Source of the DNA: Oceanicaulis sp. MMSF_3324
Lineage (GTDB): Bacteria > Pseudomonadota > Alphaproteobacteria > Caulobacterales > Maricaulaceae
NCBI RefSeq assembly: GCF_030733545.1
Contig: NZ_JASHIU010000002.1
Span: forward strand, 124,001-188,000
Reading direction: 5' to 3'
DNA length: 64,000 nucleotides
Shown here: piece by piece, positions 47,083 to 55,868 of the stretch
Position numbering within the stretch: the stretch's first letter is position 1
Layout: each line of letters starts with the position of its first letter
Program-made: the position numbers and the translations under genes
The notes under the pieces: model-generated
The model's database searches: none
The model's input: the letters and a program-made list of their open reading frames with translations, nothing else
What the model was told of the DNA's origin: nothing

Positions 47083-48300
47083 ATGGCCTATCTGCGCGCC
47101 GACCACGGTTTCATCGCTCTGGCGATGCTCACGCTCGTCGCTTGCGGCGAGCCGCGAGAAGAGATCGTGCTCCTGGACGAACCGGCCGAGACCGTGGAGC
47201 CGGCGGCTCAGGAGGCGGGTCCGCTCGGCGCCGGGGTGGGCGGCCGCGAGGGCTTGCGCATGGTGGGGTCTTCGACGGTGTTTCCGTTCGCAACGGCGGT
47301 GGCGGAGAATTTCGGCGCCAAGAGCGCCTTCCCGACCCCGGTCGTGGAAGCCACAGGGACGGGCGGCGGGATGAACCTGTTTTGCGCCGGGGTCGGGCTC
47401 GGCTTTCCCGACCTGACCGGCGCGTCGCGCCCGATCAAGGCGACCGAGTATCAGCTGTGCCAGGATAACGGCGTGGTCGCGATCACCGAGATCCCGGTCG
47501 GCTATGACGGCATCGTCCTGGGCAATTCTGTGGTGTCCGACCCGATGAACATCGAACGGGTCCAGCTTTTCCTGGCGCTTGTCGCGGAAACGCCCATGCC
47601 GGTGGATGCCGAGGGCGCGCCCCTGTTTGATGGTCGCGGCGCCCTGAGCGAAGGGCGCAATTATGGCGAGATCGCGGGGTTTTCCTGCGATTCCTTCATC
47701 GCCAACCCGTTCCAGCGCTGGTCCGACATTTCACCTGATCTGCCCGCGCAACGGATCGAGGTGTTCGGCCCGCCGCCAACCTCGGGAACGCGGGACGCCT
47801 TTGTCGAACTGGACATGATCGAGGGCGCGCAGGAAGTGCCGTGCCTGGAAGACCTGTCAGAGAACGACACGCACATGTTCGAGCGCCTCGCCTCGCGCAT
47901 TCGCGAAGACGGCGCCTGGGTCGATGCTGGCGAAAACGACAATACGATTGTCCAGACACTCGCCAACTCCCCCTCAGCCTTCGGGATTTTCGGCTATTCC
48001 TTCCTTGAGCAGAACGGGGACCGGATCCAGGCCGCCGAGATCGACGGCATCGAGCCGACCTATGAGAATATTTCCAACGGGGTGTATCCGGGCTCGCGCT
48101 CACTGTTCGTCTACGTCAAGAACCAGCACGCCGGCGTCGCGCCGGGGCTTGAAGCCTTCGTCGAGGAGCTGACCAGCGAAGACGCTTGGGGGCCGTTCGG
48201 CTATCTCGCCGAGCGCGGCCTGATCGCCCTGCCGGAAGCCCGCCGCCAGGATGCGGGTGAACAGGCGCGTGCGCTGACGCCCATGCAAACCCCCGGCTGA
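47083..48300 (+). CDS. PstS-like phosphate-binding lipoprotein
   Basis: 405 residues from ATG 47083 (GGGAG upstream). A lipobox LTLVAC follows the signal, then an acidic linker and a periplasmic-binding-protein type 2 domain of the PstS family: GLRMVGSSTVFPFATAVAENFG, EATGTGGGMNLFCAG, TGASRPIKATE and FGPPPTSGTRDAFVEL, the last being the Ser/Thr-Gly-Thr phosphate loop. It lacks pstCAB next to it, so it could act with a distant transporter or as a sensor or surface phosphate binder. Family known; orphan role inferred. Confidence 0.88.
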   Translation: MAYLRADHGFIALAMLTLVACGEPREEIVLLDEPAETVEPAAQEAGPLGAGVGGREGLRMVGSSTVFPFATAVAENFGAKSAFPTPVVEATGTGGGMNLFCAGVGLGFPDLTGASRPIKATEYQLCQDNGVVAITEIPVGYDGIVLGNSVVSDPMNIERVQLFLALVAETPMPVDAEGAPLFDGRGALSEGRNYGEIAGFSCDSFIANPFQRWSDISPDLPAQRIEVFGPPPTSGTRDAFVELDMIEGAQEVPCLEDLSENDTHMFERLASRIREDGAWVDAGENDNTIVQTLANSPSAFGIFGYSFLEQNGDRIQAAEIDGIEPTYENISNGVYPGSRSLFVYVKNQHAGVAPGLEAFVEELTSEDAWGPFGYLAERGLIALPEARRQDAGEQARALTPMQTPG

Positions 48301-48415
48301 AGCCGCCCATCGCCGCATTTAAACAGATCGGGGTTGCATTCGCGCGGCCTCGCCAATCCCTGCCGCTCGTGTTAGGCCCCGAATAGACCGCATCGTTTTA
48401 TTCTGGGGATGTTAC

Positions 48416-49069
48416 ATGGACGCGCTGGATCTGGGCCTGATGACGGCCTCTCTCGTCACGTTTTTCGTCGTGATCGACCCGATTGGCGTGGCGCCGATTT
48501 TCGCCAGTCTGACCGAGGGCTCCACCAACGCCCACCGCCGTGTCATGGCCATCAAGTCCGTGCTGATCGCCACCGCCGTCCTGTTTGGCTTCGCCTATCT
48601 GGGCGAATGGCTGCTGGACGCCTTGCATGTGAGCCTGGACGCCTTCCGTGCGGCCGGCGGCGTGCTCCTGTTCATGCTGGCGCTCGACATGATCTTCGAG
48701 ACGCGCTCCAAGCGTCGCGAGGAACGCGCTGAAGCCCTCAATGACGCTGACGAGGAAATTCCGGGCACCAATGAGGACATTTCCGTGTTCCCGATGGCCA
48801 TTCCCATGCTGGCGGGCCCCGGCGCCATCGCGTCGATCATGCTGTTCATGAATGAAGCGGAGGGCATTGGCGGCCAGCTGATGGTGTTCATTGGCATGGG
48901 CGCGAACCTTCTGCTGTGCCTTGTGCTGTTCCTGGCCGTGGGCGCCATCATGCGCCTGATCGGGGATACGCTGGCGGCGATGATCACCCGCATCCTGGGC
49001 GTTATCCTGGCCGCGCTGGCCACCCAGTTCCTGTTTGACGGCATTCAGGGCGCGCTGCTGGCGGGCTAG
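48416..49069 (+). CDS. MarC-family integral membrane protein
   Basis: 217 residues with six hydrophobic helices. Typical MarC features are FVVIDPIGVAPIFASLT, AGGVLLFMLALDMIF and FPMAIPMLAGPGAIASIML. Function of the family is unsettled; the old link to multiple antibiotic resistance has not held up. A charged cytoplasmic loop (about 95-122) is long and acidic. The gene follows the PstS-like gene by 115 nt. Confidence 0.92.
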   Translation: MDALDLGLMTASLVTFFVVIDPIGVAPIFASLTEGSTNAHRRVMAIKSVLIATAVLFGFAYLGEWLLDALHVSLDAFRAAGGVLLFMLALDMIFETRSKRREERAEALNDADEEIPGTNEDISVFPMAIPMLAGPGAIASIMLFMNEAEGIGGQLMVFIGMGANLLLCLVLFLAVGAIMRLIGDTLAAMITRILGVILAALATQFLFDGIQGALLAG

Positions 49070-49142
49070 ACGCGCCGCCCTTACGAAAAATTAGCCAGAC
49101 CAGGCCATACTTGCGCCCTATTGGTGTGGGAGCGTCCGGACT

Positions 49143-49319
49143 GTGTCGTTTCGTCTGATCATACTCGCTATTGCGGCGGTCATCGCCCTGGGCGGCCTGC
49201 TCGCAGGCGCGCTGAGCCTGATGGGCGGCGCGATTGATCAGGCTGTGGCATTCACCTGGCCCGGTCTGGCGGGCGCGGTGGCGCTGGCGCTGATGACGCC
49301 AGGCCGCCCCGCAAAATAA
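49143..49319 (+). CDS. Small (58-residue) two-segment hydrophobic protein
   Basis: GTG start with GGGAG about 10 nt upstream, stop TAA at 49317-49319. The product has two hydrophobic stretches, SFRLIILAIAAVIALGGLLAG and a Gly/Ala-rich WPGLAGAVALALM, and ends GRPAK. It sits in the otherwise empty gap between marC and the convergent GNAT-nitrilase gene. Codon third positions are GC-rich, as in real genes here. No homologue recognised. Confidence 0.45.
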   Translation: MSFRLIILAIAAVIALGGLLAGALSLMGGAIDQAVAFTWPGLAGAVALALMTPGRPAK

Positions 49320-49334
49320 CCCCGTCCGACCGCG

Positions 49335-50879
49335 CTAGCCGCGGTCTTTCCAGACAATCCGATACAGATCAAAGCGGCGGTCGCGCAGATTGCGCACCGT
49401 GCCCGAACGCCGCGCTTGCACGAGATCATCCAGGTGCAGGTCGGCCACCGCAATCGTCTCCACATTCTCGCTGGTCTCCGCGGCAATGCCGTCGCGCGCG
49501 AAGGGGAAGTCGCACGGGGTCAGCACCGCGCTCTGGGCGTAGTTGATGTCCATGTTCTCAACGCCGGGCAGATTGCCCACATTGCCTGCCGTGACCACAT
49601 AGAGCTGGTTCTCGATGGCGCGGGCATGGGCGCAATAGCGCACCCGCAAATGCCCGCCCCGGTCATCGGTGGCGTAGGGGGCGAAGATGATCTTCGCGCC
49701 CTCGTCGGCCAGGCGACGGGCCAGCTCGGGGAATTCGGTGTCATAGCAGATCAGTACGCCCACCGGCCCGCAATCGGTCGGGATGGTGGCGACCGCGTCG
49801 CCGCCCTTGATGTTCCACCAATAGCGCTCGTTCGGCGTGGGGTGGATCTTCTCCTGGGCGTGCACGGACCCGTCGCGCAGGAACACATAGGCGACGTTCT
49901 GGATGTCGCCGTCATCGGTGCGCGTGGGGTGGGAGCCGCCGACAATGTTGATGTTGTAGCGCACCGCTAGCGTGCTCATTAGCTCGACAAAGCGCGGCGT
50001 GTGGCGCGACAGGGCGGCGATGCTTTCTTCGGGTGTCAGCTTGCGCTTTTCGAGCGCCAGCAGCGCCACGGTGAACATCTCCGGAAAAACACAGAAATCA
50101 GCGCGATAATCCGAGCAGACCTCGACGAAGTATTCGACGTTGCGCTCAAACTCCTTGAGCGTCTCCATCGAACGCATCGCCATCTGGATTGCCGCCACCC
50201 GCACCGTATTGGGCGTGGGGCGGTTCACCGGGCCATTGCTCTCCACATACATGGGATTGCGCCAGACCATGCGCGCCGCCGCGCCGCCGGAATCCTTGTC
50301 GTCGGGCAGATAGCCGTTCAGAACGCCCGCCGGCTCGTACCCCATGCGCATCTGGAAGTTCAAAACCGGGTCGCGCAACTCGTTGCTGACCACGGCGTCG
50401 AGATAATCCTGCGGCGTGGGATATTGCTTGCGCTTACGGCGGAAGCCCGCCATCCGGCCGCCAAACACGACGCCCTTCAGCCCCCATTCCTCGCACAGGG
50501 CCTTGCGCGCATCGTACAGGCGCTGGCCGATGCGCAGACGGCGTCGGCTGGGGTCGACGGCCACTTCCATGCCATACACCCAGTCGCCATCAGGATCATG
50601 ACGCGCCGCGAAACCGCCGCCGGTGATGCTGGCCCAGGTATGGCGGGAGAACGCTGCGTCCTCGTCAATGATGAAGCTGGCACACCAGCCCACCAGATCC
50701 CCTTCATACTCCACCACGAACTGCCCCTCAGGGAAGTTCGCGATCTGGCCGCGGATCATCGCGGGGGTGTCGGGATCCCATCCCGGGTAGGCCCGCTCCT
50801 GCAAGTCCAGAATGGCCGACACATCCGCGAGCGTCGCGGTACGGACCAGAAGTTTTGCGGAGCGGCGGGTCTGGGTCAT
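49335..50879 (-). CDS. GNAT N-acetyltransferase fused to a carbon-nitrogen hydrolase
   Basis: 514 residues. N-terminal GNAT domain (about 10-205) with the acetyl-CoA loop region VDPSRRRLRIGQRLYDAR; C-terminal nitrilase-superfamily domain (about 225-514) with the complete Glu-Lys-Cys triad: FPEMF, HAQEKIHPTPNE and VLICYDTEFPE. Such fusions are recurrent in proteobacteria and have no established substrate. The next upstream gene is another nitrilase-family member, AguB, so an amidase role in polyamine or N-acyl-amine turnover is a reasonable guess only. 138 nt separate them. Confidence 0.9.
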   Translation of the reverse strand: MTQTRRSAKLLVRTATLADVSAILDLQERAYPGWDPDTPAMIRGQIANFPEGQFVVEYEGDLVGWCASFIIDEDAAFSRHTWASITGGGFAARHDPDGDWVYGMEVAVDPSRRRLRIGQRLYDARKALCEEWGLKGVVFGGRMAGFRRKRKQYPTPQDYLDAVVSNELRDPVLNFQMRMGYEPAGVLNGYLPDDKDSGGAAARMVWRNPMYVESNGPVNRPTPNTVRVAAIQMAMRSMETLKEFERNVEYFVEVCSDYRADFCVFPEMFTVALLALEKRKLTPEESIAALSRHTPRFVELMSTLAVRYNINIVGGSHPTRTDDGDIQNVAYVFLRDGSVHAQEKIHPTPNERYWWNIKGGDAVATIPTDCGPVGVLICYDTEFPELARRLADEGAKIIFAPYATDDRGGHLRVRYCAHARAIENQLYVVTAGNVGNLPGVENMDINYAQSAVLTPCDFPFARDGIAAETSENVETIAVADLHLDDLVQARRSGTVRNLRDRRFDLYRIVWKDRG

Positions 50880-50949
50880 GCGGAGTCCTTCTGCACAGCA
50901 CGCGCCGCCGCACCGGTTGTGATTTCCGGGCGGCGGCGTGTCGGTTCAG

Positions 50950-50967
50950 AGCTGGCGAACGCCAGCT
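50950..50967 (-). other. Perfect hairpin between aguB and the GNAT-nitrilase gene
   Basis: AGCTGGCG, loop AA, CGCCAGCT. No following T tract on the minus strand. It could attenuate or separate expression of the fusion gene from the agu genes. Confidence 0.4.
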
Positions 50968-51017
50968 TTGGATGTCTAACGCGCCAACGGCTTATCCCGT
51001 TCCCGCCAGAGCCTGTC

Positions 51018-51851
51018 TTAGAGATAGAGCTCGGGTCGGCGATCGCGGAAAAAGCCCCAGGCGGCGCGGAAGGTGTCGAGTTCCTTGCGATTGAAGGTCG
51101 CGGTCAGCACCCCGGTCTCGGTCCGGCCCAGATCGGCCTTCACCTCGCCCGTATTGTCGCAAATGAAGCTGGTCCCGTAGAAGACCTGGCCATCCTCATC
51201 ACCGATCCGGTTGGCGGCGCCGATCGGAATGCAGTTGGAGACGGCATGGCCCTGCATGGCCCGGCGCCAGGCGGCGGCGGTGTCCATTTCCGGCGCTTGC
51301 GGCTCGGCGCCGATGGCGGTGGGATACAGCAGCATTTCCGCGCCCAGAAGCGCCATGGAGCGCGCGGCTTCGGGGAACCATTGGTCCCAGCAAATGCCGA
51401 CGCCCACCTTGCCGAACTTGGTGTCCCAGACCTTGAAACCGGTATCGCCGGGGCGGAAGTAATACTTCTCCTGATAGCCCGGCCCGTCGGGAATATGGCT
51501 CTTGCGATACACGCCCAGCGCCTTGCCGCCTGCGTCCAGCATGACCATGGAGTTGTAATACAGCGGTCCGTCGCGCTCATAGATGGAGACCGGGATGGCC
51601 ACATCGAGCTCTTCGGCGAGCTTCTGCATGGCGATGACGCACGGATGCTCCATCGCCGGATAGGCGGTGGCGAACCAGTCCTCGACCTGGGTCTTGCAGA
51701 AATACGGCCCTTGGAACAGTTCTGGCGGCAGGATCACCTGCGCCCCCTGCCCGGCCGCTTCACGCACCAGTTCGGTGATGGTCTTGATATTGGAGCTCTC
51801 ATCGCCGTTCAGCGGCGCTTGCAGAACCCCCATGGTGAAGGTGTCGGTCAT
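51018..51851 (-). CDS. aguB: N-carbamoylputrescine amidase AguB
   Basis: 277-residue nitrilase-family enzyme turning N-carbamoylputrescine into putrescine, CO2 and ammonia. The triad is Glu44 (LPPELFQ), Lys117 (VYRKSHIP) and Cys154 (GICWDQWFPE). The GPGYQEKYYFRPGDTGF segment is characteristic of the AguB subgroup. Agmatine deiminase, which makes its substrate, lies two genes upstream. Its ATG overlaps the preceding stop by 1 nt (TAATG). Confidence 0.96.
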   Translation of the reverse strand: MTDTFTMGVLQAPLNGDESSNIKTITELVREAAGQGAQVILPPELFQGPYFCKTQVEDWFATAYPAMEHPCVIAMQKLAEELDVAIPVSIYERDGPLYYNSMVMLDAGGKALGVYRKSHIPDGPGYQEKYYFRPGDTGFKVWDTKFGKVGVGICWDQWFPEAARSMALLGAEMLLYPTAIGAEPQAPEMDTAAAWRRAMQGHAVSNCIPIGAANRIGDEDGQVFYGTSFICDNTGEVKADLGRTETGVLTATFNRKELDTFRAAWGFFRDRRPELYL

Positions 51852-53035
51852 TATCTCATCCGAGCGATCGCATCATCGACGAAGGCCCCCGGGCCATCGC
51901 CGGTGCGCATATCCATTGCGGTCGGCCAGAGCAAGCGCGGCAGGCCGAAATCGGCATTCCACAACGCCACGAAGGCAAAACCGGTTTCAGGTTCGAGCAC
52001 GACCTGAGAGCCGTAACCGGCCAGCGCGCCGCCATGCACGATCAGGGTGCGCTCGCCCTGCCAGTCGTAAATCCGCCAGCCCAGGCCATAGGCGGTATCT
52101 TCCACACGCCTCAGACGGCGCAGATTGCGCGTTTCGCGGAGCGAGCGGGTTTGCGGAGTATGGGCGCGTTCGATCGCGCCCGCCGGCAATCCATAGGCTT
52201 CAGGATCCATCTGGGCCTGCGCCCAGATGATCAGATCATTCAGACTCAGCGATACGCCCGCCGCCGCCGGCAGGGTGTCATAATCCGTGGCCGCACTGCC
52301 CAGGCGCTGACGGCGCCCGAAATGCGGGGCGGCCCAGCTTTCGGCGCGTTCGAGGTTCTCCCTGCCAAAGCCAGCGCTCTGCATGCCCAGCGGATCGAAC
52401 AGATAGGTCTGCACCGCATCCTGGTAGGTCTGTCCGGTCGCGTCCTCGATCAGGTCGCGGACCACGTCGAACGCCACATTCTGATAGGTGTAGCATTCGC
52501 CCATCGGACACAGCAGCGGCACCTCGGTCAGCCGGTCGCGCACCGTATGCGCATCCCGTCCCGCCTCGATCAGATTGTCATAGGCGTTCGGCGGCAAGCC
52601 GGTCTGGTGGCTGGCCAGTTCGCGCCAGGTCGGCTGACGCGCCCCGCCCAGATCCAGCACGCTTTCCGGCACGCGCGCATCCAGGCTGACAAGGCCGGCA
52701 TCATCCAGAAGCCCCAGCATCGTCCCGGCGAAGGTCTTGGACACCGAGGCCAGACGGAACACCGTATCGGCCGTGACCGGCGCGCCAGAGCCGCGATGCG
52801 TCTCGCCAGAAGTATAGATCGCGACCGGCTCGCCATTTTCCAAGATGGCGGCGGCGAACCCGACCATGCGGTCATGCTGGGCGACATCGGCCACTTCCAG
52901 CTGGAAGGCGTCGAGATAGTCGAGCGCTTCTTCCATGGCGCGCATGGGCGCTTCAGGTGCGGGAGAGCTTGCCGAGGCGGACGTATCCGCAAGAGCGAGA
53001 GACAGTACGCTAAGCGGAAGAGCAAGTGCGATCAC
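51851..53035 (-). CDS. Beta-lactamase-fold serine hydrolase (class C/esterase-like)
   Basis: About 394 residues, exported. SxxK motif is SVSKT, the YxN equivalent is TYQN, and HGG (in IVHGGALAGYG) closes the site. These are the beta-lactamase/D-aminopeptidase/esterase EstB motifs; resistance activity is not implied. GTG at 53035 gives a hydrophobic leader ending ALADTSA; the frame is open to a GTG at 53092 inside aguA, which would add a basic residue to the leader, so the start is uncertain. It lies between aguA and aguB and is translationally coupled to the latter, an unexpected position for such an enzyme. Confidence 0.87.
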   Translation of the reverse strand: MIALALPLSVLSLALADTSASASSPAPEAPMRAMEEALDYLDAFQLEVADVAQHDRMVGFAAAILENGEPVAIYTSGETHRGSGAPVTADTVFRLASVSKTFAGTMLGLLDDAGLVSLDARVPESVLDLGGARQPTWRELASHQTGLPPNAYDNLIEAGRDAHTVRDRLTEVPLLCPMGECYTYQNVAFDVVRDLIEDATGQTYQDAVQTYLFDPLGMQSAGFGRENLERAESWAAPHFGRRQRLGSAATDYDTLPAAAGVSLSLNDLIIWAQAQMDPEAYGLPAGAIERAHTPQTRSLRETRNLRRLRRVEDTAYGLGWRIYDWQGERTLIVHGGALAGYGSQVVLEPETGFAFVALWNADFGLPRLLWPTAMDMRTGDGPGAFVDDAIARMR

Positions 53036-53048
53036 GGCGCCACCAGGT

Positions 53049-54056
53049 CTATTCAGGTTGATTGTTGGTGACGCAATGAAAAGCGCCGCCACCTGTCAGA
53101 ATATGATTTGCCGGGCTTGCGACAACCTTGTGACGCGGAAAAGCGTGGGAAAGTGCCCGAACCGCGGCGTCGGCATGCCGGTTATAGGCGGGCATGACCA
53201 CATGATGCGGACCGATGATCCAGTTCATGTGCGACGCCGCCGCCGGACCGCCGTCCTCGCCTTCCACAAGGCCGGGCGAGGGAATCTCGATCACTTTGAG
53301 GGACCGCCCCCGTGCGTCTTTCGCCTGTTTCAGCATCCGGATCGTGCGGGCGTAGAGCGTGGCGTTGGGGTCGTCCGCGCCCGTGGGACGTTGGGTCACC
53401 ACGACGCCGGGCCCTGCGAAGCGCGCCAGATTGTCGATATGGCCATCGGTATGGTCCCCCGCCAGACCGTCATCCAACCAGATGACTTTCTGAACGCCGC
53501 AGGTGCGCTCAAGATCGGTTTCCACCTGCGCTTCGCTCAGGCGTGGATTGCGATTGGGGTTCAGCACCACATCCCGCGTGGTCAGGACCGTGCCGTCGCC
53601 ATCAAATTCCAGCGCGCCGCCTTCACAGATCCAGTCGAGCGTCTCGACCTGGGCGCCCGCCCGCTTTGCGATCTCCGCGCCAATGCTTTCATCGCCGGGA
53701 TACTGGTACTTGCCGCCCCAACCATTGAACCGGAAGCGCAGGGCTTTGAGCCCCTCACCGGTCTTGACGAAGACCGGGCCGGTGTCGCGGGTCCACACAT
53801 CGCCATAGGGCGCCCGCACATAGCGCGCCGTCTCGCCCAGCGCCTGACGGGCGCTGGCTTCGCTCTCGGCGTCTGCGACATAAATCACGAGTTTCTGCGG
53901 CTGGCCGCTCGCGCCCGGCGCGGCGACGAGGCTCAGAAACTCGGTGAATTCCGTGCGTGCGCCTTCCAGCGCATCCGCCCAGTCCTCATGATAGGGCCAG
54001 GCAGTGTGGATGACGGTTTGGGGGGCGGTTTCGTGGGGTACGGTGCGTGTGGTCAT
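53049..54056 (-). CDS. aguA: Agmatine deiminase AguA
   Basis: 335 residues, guanidino-group-modifying fold (PPAD type). It converts agmatine to N-carbamoylputrescine. Family landmarks: HTAWPYHEDWADALE, RAPYGDVWTRDTGPVF, GGKYQYPGDE, CEGGALEFDGDGT, DGHTDGHIDNLARF pattern (here GLAGDHTDGHIDNLARF) and nucleophile Cys328 in LTGGGAFHCVTNNQP. It heads the agu genes. No arginine decarboxylase, the source of agmatine, is in the window, so agmatine comes from elsewhere or outside. Confidence 0.95.
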   Translation of the reverse strand: MTTRTVPHETAPQTVIHTAWPYHEDWADALEGARTEFTEFLSLVAAPGASGQPQKLVIYVADAESEASARQALGETARYVRAPYGDVWTRDTGPVFVKTGEGLKALRFRFNGWGGKYQYPGDESIGAEIAKRAGAQVETLDWICEGGALEFDGDGTVLTTRDVVLNPNRNPRLSEAQVETDLERTCGVQKVIWLDDGLAGDHTDGHIDNLARFAGPGVVVTQRPTGADDPNATLYARTIRMLKQAKDARGRSLKVIEIPSPGLVEGEDGGPAAASHMNWIIGPHHVVMPAYNRHADAAVRALSHAFPRHKVVASPANHILTGGGAFHCVTNNQPE

Positions 54057-54109
54057 GAAACGCCCATATCACGCGCCGCACCCCGGTTGTAGCGGATTTA
54101 TCGCAGGGC

Positions 54110-55705
54110 TCAGACTTCCACTGCGCCCGGCTGTCCCGCCTCGATGACATACTGTTTCTGATTGCGCGGCGCATAGCCGTCCCGGCGCGCCACATCGCCC
54201 ACCACGCGCAGATCGACCTCCGCCCGGTCCCGGCCCAGACGGATCAGGCCATAGCCCTGCTCGCGGGTGTCGAAATGCTTGATGTGCGGATTGTTGGGCA
54301 GAAAGGCTGCGGTGCTCTCATAGCCACCGCGATGGCTGGTGACAGCGGTGGTGACAAATTCGGACGCCACGGTGGCCGAGTTCATGTCGGCGAAATCCTG
54401 CTTCACATCGGTCACCCAGTAACAATGGGTGTCCCCGCCCAGTATGATCGGGTTGGCGTTCTCCTTGCGGGCCAGCGCATCGACAAGACGCTGGCGGGCC
54501 AGCGGATAGCCGTCCCAGCCATCGGTCCACACCATGGACTCGCCGGTTTGCGGGTTGGAGAAATTGAACGGCGAGAACAGGGTCGGCTGGACGATGAAGC
54601 TCCAGATCGCCCCGGAGCCGGCCACGCCGCGCGACAACCAGCGCTCCTGCCCGTCGCCCAGATAGGTGCGGCCCGGATCGGTCAGCTCTTCACAGCTGGC
54701 GGGCACGATATTGCCCCCGCGGTCAAACTCGGTCGGGCACGCCATGGGCGTCTTGAACTGGCGACCATCGGTCATGTTCACTTCGGCGAGATCGCCGAAC
54801 ACGGTCTGCCAGTAAATGCGCATGCGGCCCGAAGCCCGCTCCAGCATCGAGCGACGACGCAGGGGCATGTTTTCCCAATAGGCCTGATAGGCGGCGAGAC
54901 GACGCGCGCGGAAATCCTCGGCCGAGACGAAGGGCTGTTCGCTGATATCGCCGGCGTAATCATTGTCCACTTCGTGATCGTCCCAGGTCACCAGCCAGGG
55001 CGCGATGGCGGCGGCGGACTGAAGATCGGGGTCCAGGCGATAGAGCGCATGCACGCGGCGATAATCGTCCAGCGTGTAGGGTTCGGGCGTCACATGGCGT
55101 CGCACCTGCTGGCCCCAGCTGGACTCATAGATGTAATCGCCCGTGTGGATGATCAGGTCAGGGCGCTCTTCGGCCATGTTGCGATAGGCGTGGAAATAGC
55201 CCTGCTCGTAATGGGCGCACGAGCACCAGGCGATCTTCATGGCGTCCACGCCCGCCCCATAGGCCGGCGCGGTCAACGCCCGCCCCACCGGACTGGTCAC
55301 GCCGCCCACATGAAAGCGGAAGAAAAACTCACGCCCTGCCGGAAGCCCATACAGCTCGGCATGTACGGAATGCCCCCAATCGGGCAGCGCGCGCTCGACG
55401 CCCGAACGGACAATCGTGGTGAAGGCTTCGTCCTCGGACAGCTCCCAACCCACATCCATGGCCTCAGGCGGCATCCCGCCATCCGGATCCAGCGGGTTCG
55501 GCGCGAGCCGCGTCCAGAGCACGAAACCGTCAGAGGTCGGCTCGCCAGAGGCCACGCCCAGGCTGAACGGGTCATTGCGGAAGACCGGCGCTGCGGCCTC
55601 GGTCACCGGCATGGTGCACCCGGCGGTCAACGCGGCGGCGGCGCCCGATGCGGCCGATGTCAGGACGAAACGGCGCGTCCAGGCGGAAGCGGGAGTGCGA
55701 ACCAT
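54110..55705 (-). CDS. phoD: PhoD-type alkaline phosphatase/phosphodiesterase, Tat-exported
   Basis: 531 residues from ATG 55705 (GGGGA upstream). A twin-arginine signal (TRRFVLTSAAS) leads to a Cys in LTAGC, so the protein is probably Tat-exported and possibly lipidated. The PhoD N-terminal beta-domain precedes the metallophosphatase core with WCSCAHYEQGYF, DLIIHTGDYIYE, TWDDHEVDNDYAG and ILGGDTHCYWVTD. PhoD releases phosphate from phosphodiesters and monoesters outside the cytoplasm and is usually phosphate-starvation induced. It lies 163 nt downstream of a receptor gene, with a terminator between. Confidence 0.93.
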   Translation of the reverse strand: MVRTPASAWTRRFVLTSAASGAAAALTAGCTMPVTEAAAPVFRNDPFSLGVASGEPTSDGFVLWTRLAPNPLDPDGGMPPEAMDVGWELSEDEAFTTIVRSGVERALPDWGHSVHAELYGLPAGREFFFRFHVGGVTSPVGRALTAPAYGAGVDAMKIAWCSCAHYEQGYFHAYRNMAEERPDLIIHTGDYIYESSWGQQVRRHVTPEPYTLDDYRRVHALYRLDPDLQSAAAIAPWLVTWDDHEVDNDYAGDISEQPFVSAEDFRARRLAAYQAYWENMPLRRRSMLERASGRMRIYWQTVFGDLAEVNMTDGRQFKTPMACPTEFDRGGNIVPASCEELTDPGRTYLGDGQERWLSRGVAGSGAIWSFIVQPTLFSPFNFSNPQTGESMVWTDGWDGYPLARQRLVDALARKENANPIILGGDTHCYWVTDVKQDFADMNSATVASEFVTTAVTSHRGGYESTAAFLPNNPHIKHFDTREQGYGLIRLGRDRAEVDLRVVGDVARRDGYAPRNQKQYVIEAGQPGAVEV

Positions 55706-55805
55706 GATATTTCCCCATGCGACAGGCGTAAGCAGTGTCGCCTGCATATCCGTTGGCCATCACAGTTTTGCGACGAGCCGGGGTCTGGGGCGCCTTTTGC
55801 GGTCA

Positions 55806-55840
55806 TAAAAAGAAAAGGGCGGCCCAGGCCGGGCCGCCCC
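55806..55840 (-). terminator. Terminator of the downstream Oar-like receptor
   Basis: GGGCGGCCC, loop, GGGCCGCCC; on the minus strand followed by TTTTCTTTTT. It separates the receptor gene from phoD. Confidence 0.88.
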
Positions 55841-55868
55841 TCTCGGTTCGTTTGCGTGAATACGAGCC

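Noticed and set aside
50001-52007. 668-codon plus-strand frame across aguB and the GNAT-nitrilase gene
   Set aside because: It spans two well-supported minus-strand genes and the gap between them; no domain seen.
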